The notes under the pieces are model-generated. The model made no database searches. It worked only from the letters and a program-made list of their open reading frames with translations, and was not told the DNA's origin. A stretch of 64,000 nucleotides of DNA from Pratylenchus scribneri (lineage: Eukaryota > Nematoda > Chromadorea > Rhabditida > Pratylenchidae): positions 248,001 through 312,000 of the forward strand of contig JAQSEB010000178.1 in assembly GCA_030063045.1 (NCBI GenBank), written 5' to 3'. Shown here one piece after another: positions 58,801 to 64,000 of the stretch. Within the stretch, counting starts at the first letter, position 1. Each line of letters opens with the position of its first letter. The translations under genes and the position numbers were made by a program.

Positions 58801-61800
58801 ATTCGCCGATTTGTCCAGCATTGAGCGACTTTCCTTGGCAAATTCCAATTTTCTTCACAAAATTCATTCAAATACTTTTGGAGGCCAAAATGCCGGCAAC
58901 AATTTGATTCATTTGAATTTGGCCAATTGCCAACTTTCCACAATTTCCCAACAATTTTTGCCAAATGGCCAATGGGAACGGCTGAAAACGCTCAATTTAA
59001 ATGGTTAATAACCAACAAAAATTATCTTAAAAAATTTGAATTAAATCCAATCCGATCCCAAAAGGTTGAATCCTATTCTAAAAAACTGGTTTTATAAAAT
59101 GTAAAAAAATCAACAAATAAAATTATTTATTTTATGAATAGGAATAATACTTAAAATTTTCAGAACTAATTTTCAAATTATTTTCCATTTCAAAAAATTT
59201 TAATAAAATAAATTATATAATAGAATAGAATAGATAACATTATGAATTAATCATTTGGAAATTAATGGGGCTCTTATATTTAACCAAATTATTTATCTCT
59301 GCTGGATGAGAGTGAGAGTTATGTTTTGTGGACCAAAAAACAGAGATTCAAATAATCTTGTTTTTGGAAATTATAATTAGATTTTAAATTAATGATTTAA
59401 ATAAGAATTTGATGCCAATGCCAATTACTTCACTTTTCCAGGGAATCGTTGGAATTGTGAATGCCAATTAATGGCATTTTTGCCTTCCATCTTAGAAGGT
59501 TTACAAAAACGCCAACACCAATTTGTGGACAATGTGCTTTGTGCGGAACCGGAATTCGCCAATGGCCAATCAATTGTTGCGGTGGCAAAAGTGAGTTCAT
59601 ATTATTTTTATGATTAATTAAAAAAGAGAGAAAATATTCCAAATTGATAGAAAAAATAATTTTTCAATTAATAAATTTAAAAGATTTTATCACAAAATCT
59701 TAATTCAATTAAAAATGTGATTTTTTCATAAAAAGACTCGAACTTATTAACTGCCTTTTAGAAATCTGATGCTAAACCAACTGTGACAAAAACCCATTAA
59801 TTTGTCGCTTTATTTCATAGAAAAATTTTTACTCAAAAATATTGGAAAAATATAAACCATTTTTGTCACAAACAGATTTAATAGGAAAAGAATTTTTTGA
59901 ATTTTTTTTCCCTAAACCAGTGGGGCAGAGCCCCACTGGTTTAAGGCATGCTTCCGTGTCGGAAAAAGCGCGGGGCGCTTTAAGGTATCCCAGTAGGTTT
60001 TTTATTCAAGTTTTGGACGGCTCGCTTCGCTCGCCTCGTATTTTTCGATTTTTTAAACCGGTTTAAGTTTATATCTCGAAACCGGTTTGGTATTACAAAC
60101 TGCGCAATATACAATTCGATCCGTCTCGTTGAGCTCTACAACTTTGCTTTTTACCGGGCAGCTCTATCTCAACTCTCAAAAAAGTTATAAGGAATTTTCG
60201 ACTCGCGCAGCTAAAATAGGAAATTTCCCGTATTTGTTTAGACTTCCCTGGCCACCGTAGACCCCCTAACCTATATATCATTTTGTAGCTAACATTCTAA
60301 CTTAGGAGCGGTTTTTAGTTTCAAATCGATTGAGGTCCAAGGAAAAAAGTTTTACCTGGGCAAACCGGTTTTTAAACCGGTTTCGACCCAAACCCAAACC
60401 CCTATCAAAAAACGCGTATTTTTCCTGGATGCGCATTGAAAAGTTACCCCTAGAATGTGCAAATCCCAAATCGAAAAAAACCCTTTAAAAAAAGTTCCAA
60501 GTTTTTGAATGAAAAATGTAAAACGGATTATATTGAATTTTTTTCCCCTAATTTTTATTGATTTTAAGGAATTTTCATATTCTAAAATTGACAAAATTAA
60601 TGAAAGGAAAAAATATTTGAGAATAAAAATTTATTATTCCAAAAATTCTTAATATTTTTTTTCAGAAAAATTTGCATGATTTTTCCAAATGTCCATCTTC
60701 TTCATCGACAATGTCCTCGGGGCAAATTTTCATTCAGGAAAATTTTGTGTGGATTGCCTCGGGCGCTGCCCTCCTTTTGATGGTCTCCTCGTTGGTTTTG
60801 CTGTTTTTGACCATTTTTTGTTGTTGCCAAAAAGGAGGAGGAGACAAAAATCATTTTTGTTTCCGGTTAGTTTTTTTTCATTAATTTAAAATTCGATTTT
60901 AATTTAAATTTTTAATACAATAATTTTTATTAAAAATTATGGCAAAATTAAATTCGGATTAAATAAATAAAAATATTTACTACTTATATATTTAAGATAT
61001 ATTTCTATTTTCTACAATTTGTTAAAAATAATACTTTTTTTCAATCGGTTGCCCTATCTCAAGTATTAATTAAGTTTTTAGAAGAGCATTTTTTGATATG
61101 ACTCTGGTCAAAATTAATCATTAAAGTTTATTACCAAAAATTGAAAACTGTCCAATGTAGGCCTATTTTACAATTTTTTGGTCAAAAATTTTTGCCAATT
61201 TTTAAAATATCCGTTAATTCTTTCTCTAATCAATTCATGCCAATCTTGGTCTAGTATCTAGTTTTAGAATGGTAATAAATTTACTAAACTTAAAGCTTTA
61301 TATATTTACTTGAAAATTTTTATTTTCATCGGCAATTTTAGGTCCAATATCCAACTTTTATTTATTAATCTTGAAAAAATTAATTTAAGAAATTTCAGAT
61401 GTTCAAAAAGACGTGAAAATGGAGTGAAAAAGGATCAATTGGGCCGAGTTCAACTCTATTCAACCGGGTCAACATTCACTGAATCATTGATTTATGAGAA
61501 GGGTCCATCATATTCGGCCTCATCGTCCACGGCAATCAACAATGGAATATTGCCGGCAAATTCATTGAATGGAGGCCAAACAAATCGGTAAGAAAATAAG
61601 GATTAATTTTAAATTTTTAAAAAATCAAAATTTTAAAAATATATTTTAAAAAATTATTTTTTAGTTCTACTGCTTCAAAATTCTATTCATTTGGGGATGG
61701 AATGCCCGCTGGGAATCGTCAAATTGAAAATGGAATATCAACAAATCAAAGAATTATTCCGCAACAAAAATCGCCGTCTACAAGCGATGAAAGCAATGAG

Positions 61801-63661
61801 ACGATGGAAAATGGCCAAAATATGGTAAGAACTGGATAAATTAGGGAATAATTTTTAACAACTAGGGTTAATTACCCGTTGACGGGTAGGGTAGTCGGGT
61901 AGGGTACCCGTAAGGATTTTGGGCAAATTACCCTACCCGTTACCCGGACCCCAATTACCCGTATTACCCATTACCCGCACCTTGACTACCCGACTACCCG
62001 CCTACCCGTAACCTTTTTAAAGCCACCATTTAGGGAACAAAAATTGTATTTTTTTATGCAGGGCTCTCAGAATGCCTGATTTATCAGGTTTTCCCTGATT
62101 TTTCGGATTTTGCCTGACAAAAACCTGATTTCGGAAAAAGCCTGATAAAGCCTGATTTTGACCAATTTTCTGAAATTATAAAAATTTTTCGCTGCGTGGC
62201 TAATTTTATCTCTAATTTTTCGCTGCGCGGCTAATTTTATCTCTAATTTTTCGCTGCGCGGCTAAATTTGGCTCTAATTTTTCGCTGCGCGGTTAATTTT
62301 GGCTCTAATTTTTCGCTGCATGGCTAATTTTGGCTCTAATTTTTCGCTGCATGGCTAATTTTGGCTCTGATTTTTCGCTGCGCGCCTAATTTTGGCTTAA
62401 ATTTTCCTCTATCGGGGCCATTTTTAGACCTAATTTTTCGCTGCGCGGCCATTACAAAAACCAAATTTTTCGCTGCCGTGGGCAATTTTAGGGAGGCGCA
62501 AAATGGGTGGTTGTCCTGCCCTCCTTGCCAACGTATGTTTGGACGGATGAAAGAAACAGTTTTAAAGTTGATGCAGTGAATGCCCTTGTTTCGATTAAAG
62601 AAAATTCTGAATTTAATTGTTCACAAGCATTTAATATGTTTATTTCAAAGCCTGAATTGTTGCAAAAGGCAAAGATTTTAGTGAAGAAGAATTTGAAGAT
62701 GAAGAAGAGTTTTTATTATTTTTTATTATGATATTTATTTTGGCCAATTTTAAAAATTTTATTAAACGAATTTCAAAAAATGTCTTAACAAGGAACGGGT
62801 AGGGTAGTACCCGCGGGTATTTTTCGAGTTTGGCCTACCCTACCCATTACCCGGACCCCAATTACCCGTATTACCCGTTACCCGCTTTTTCATTACCCGC
62901 CCCCGGGTAATTAACCCTATAACAACTAACAATATGGGAAAATTTGAAAATTTAATTGTAGATATGCCAAATATGTAGTTTTAACATTTCATTTTGGCCC
63001 AGAAGCCAGAACTAAAGTGTAAGGGCCTCGATTTTATTTTTATTATCTATTTAGAGTATAACTTGTTCTTAAATTTTTGACAAATTTTTTAAATTTGAGG
63101 GAAATTTAGCAAAAATCTTTTTTTTATAGTTATTAAAAGTCCATCTAATTTAGCATTTCTTACAATTATATCTGAGCCACACTTTTATTAAACAATTTAT
63201 AAATATTTTCCATTCTAAATTGTGAAATTTAAATAATTAATCCTTTTTCCAGATTCATGGTGGCTCAAATCCGAATGACGGAGATGAATATTATTCCAGC
63301 ATAATGTTGGATTCCCTCTACGAAGAACAATGTAAAAATTAATTTCTTTTTGGACATAAATTAATTAACTAAATTGAAATCTTGCTTTTTAATGAATTTT
63401 AATTTCCACACAGATCATCATAGTCCGCCGGATTCGCCGCCTCCCCCACCGCCGCCAATCCTTTCGGATCCCCCAAATTGGCCTCCGCCCAATCTGATGC
63501 CATTGGTTGGCTGTTGCCAAATGGCCGCTCCACCCTATCAACTTAGAGCTGCGGCAAAAAATGTCGCCGGCACATTTCATGGGCAATGCAAAAATAATGC
63601 CGATTCAATATATTATGGACAAAATGTGGACATTGAAAGGATGAGAAGAGATCAACATTAA
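55852..63661 (+). CDS. leucine-rich-repeat single-pass transmembrane protein
   Basis: Fourteen exons join in phase from ATG to TAA, giving 746 residues: 55852-56024, 56203-56285, 56368-56519, 57080-57337, 57724-57858, 57999-58121, 58667-58747, 58793-59003, 59442-59590, 60666-60865, 61399-61587, 61665-61824, 63253-63331 and 63414-63661. A trans-splice-like acceptor (ttcctaaattcag) lies 8 bp before the ATG. Domains in order are a signal peptide, an LRR N-cap (CPPGCECNDQLLSVEC), about ten leucine-rich repeats (for example LETLELSNNQIGQIP, LRELNLAQNLV), an LRR C-cap (GNRWNCECQL...C), a membrane helix (VWIASGAALLLMVSSLVLLF) and CCC. The cytoplasmic tail of about 230 residues has Tyr and Ser motifs and a PPDSPPPPPPP block. 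The architecture fits nematode extracellular-LRR receptors that act in epithelial or dendrite patterning. I cannot assign an orthologue. Introns carry several repeats. Confidence 0.9.
56750..56826 (-). pseudogene. tRNA-like relic in LRR gene intron
   Basis: The minus strand reads AGTCTATTGGTTAAAGACT (a good D arm) and GTTGGTTCGAATCC (a B box). The anticodon and acceptor stems are poorly paired. It looks like a decayed tRNA or a tRNA-derived repeat head. Confidence 0.4.
58323..58380. repeat. short dispersed hairpin, best copy
   Basis: 'ggacaatgtcaacatttat' and 'aaatgttgacattg' form an inverted pair around a 26-base loop in an LRR gene intron. It belongs to the same group as 26375-26425. Confidence 0.55.
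59733..59800 (-). pseudogene. tRNA-Arg(TCT)-like relic in LRR gene intron
   Basis: On the minus strand, CAGTTGGTTTAGCATCAGATTTCTAA resembles a tRNA D arm and a TCT anticodon loop, and AAGTTCGAGTC is a B box. The 3' anticodon stem and the acceptor do not pair. Confidence 0.4.
59912..60430. repeat. repeat element with 'aaaccggttt' units in LRR gene intron
   Basis: It begins with the hairpin ccagtggggc-aga-gccccactgg. It contains 'tttaaaccggttt' near both ends (60050-60090 and 60360-60385) and shares 'cgtctcgttgagctctacaa' with the foldback at 3868-4296, where it reads cgtctcgatgagctctacaa. Non-autonomous mobile DNA is likely. The boundaries are unclear. Confidence 0.5.
62181..62480 (+). repeat. 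32-bp tandem repeat, nine copies
   Basis: Units of 'tttttcgctgcgcggctaattttggctctaa' start near 62185, 62217, 62250, 62281, 62313, 62345, 62373, 62430 and 62468. They diverge by a few bases, mainly at 'gcgcgg' versus 'catgg'. The array is internal to the hAT remnant. Confidence 0.8.
62520..62731 (+). pseudogene. C-terminal fragment of hAT-type transposase
   Basis: The open frame reads VWTDERNSFKVDAVNALVSI, then KENSEFNCSQAFNMFISKPE and LLQKAK before a stop. This resembles the C-terminal end of hAT transposases, where an ER[NH]RL-x-V-x2-[VL]x[SA]L segment is followed by a short helical tail. Only this end remains. It matches the superfamily implied by the 8-bp duplication. Confidence 0.5.
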
Positions 63662-64000
63662 TATTATCGGCAATTATTTTCATTTCATCAAATTATTTTA
63701 AAAATTTATATTTTTTAGTGATCTCCAAATAAATTTATTTAATGAATAAATCATATAATTTAATTCTATTAATTCTTAGCATCAAAAAAGGAATATTAAA
63801 ATTTAAAAGAATAAATAAACTATAAAAATGGAGTATATTAAGTGTATTAATTCATAAAAATTAATCGATGTTTTAAGAACAAAAAAATTGGCCAAACCAG
63901 GCTCGTTTACGATCTATATCCAACAATCCTATTTTCAACCTAAATTCAACCCAATATATATATAAAACTATGATCGAATGAATTTTTGTACCCACTAAAA
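63662..64000. other. 3' flank of the LRR gene
   Basis: This is AT-rich sequence with an aataaa-like signal shortly after the stop (aataaa at 63729-63734 and 63743-63748). No further gene was seen. Confidence 0.4.

Larger units (their letters stand above)
61864..62919. mobile_element. hAT transposon remnant in LRR gene intron
   Basis: The ends read AGGGTTAATTACCCG and its inverse. Each is followed inward by dozens of 'taccc/gggta' units and the shared phrase 'acccggaccccaattacccg'. TAACAACT lies immediately outside both ends (61856-61863 and 62920-62927), an 8-bp target duplication. The interior holds nine copies of a 32-bp repeat and a transposase-like fragment. It lies in the 61825-63252 intron of the LRR gene. 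Confidence 0.8.

Overview
This window looks like nuclear DNA from a nematode. It is strongly AT-rich, the genes are cut into many small exons by introns as short as 40-50 bp ending in tttcag or ttttag, and two genes belong to chemoreceptor families found only in nematodes (srsx-like and srg-like). Trans-splice-like acceptors (cattttag or aaattcag just before the ATG) fit this. The AT content, the gene style and a cluster of small secreted, probably nucleus-targeted proteins suggest a plant-parasitic tylenchid such as a root-knot nematode. That placement is inference; no species marker was seen.

Layout. 0-1.4 kb (+): 3' part of an srsx-like GPCR. 2.4-7.8 kb (-): TPR/SET lysine methyltransferase, 5' end unresolved. 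8.5-8.8 kb (-): small secreted protein. 11.5-25.0 kb: five members of an unfamiliar family, four on the minus strand and one on the plus strand. Where the 5' end is present they share a signal peptide, a low-complexity region with recurring motifs (N-P-x-x-D-W-L, E-N-[IVL]-x-[HY]-S-x2-[AK]-x-QQM), basic clusters that look like nuclear localisation signals, and then variable 3' modules (C2H2/CCHC zinc fingers, a coiled coil or a basic helical tail). This cluster is the best candidate for an undescribed system. 25.8-27.8 kb (-): Cys-rich GH25 lysozyme-like protein. 28.5-33.6 kb (-): srg-type receptor with extra copies of its last exons downstream. 35.4-35.7 kb (-): a probable polymerase III structured RNA. 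36.2-39.0 kb: two large foldback elements sharing a core. 39.2-39.6 kb (+): small secreted peptide. 40.8 kb (-): tRNA-Val. 41-55.8 kb: gene-poor DNA with one tRNA-Thr. 55.85-63.66 kb (+): 14-exon leucine-rich-repeat transmembrane protein, closed in frame from start to stop.

The window is also rich in non-autonomous transposons. Five elements have terminal inverted repeats and perfect 8-bp target-site duplications, as expected for hAT-type transposition. One of them still carries what looks like the C-terminal end of a hAT transposase. A sixth foldback has an 11-bp duplication. Several sit inside introns. Exon models were built by hand from splice consensus and reading-frame phase. Unless stated otherwise, phases agree at every junction.
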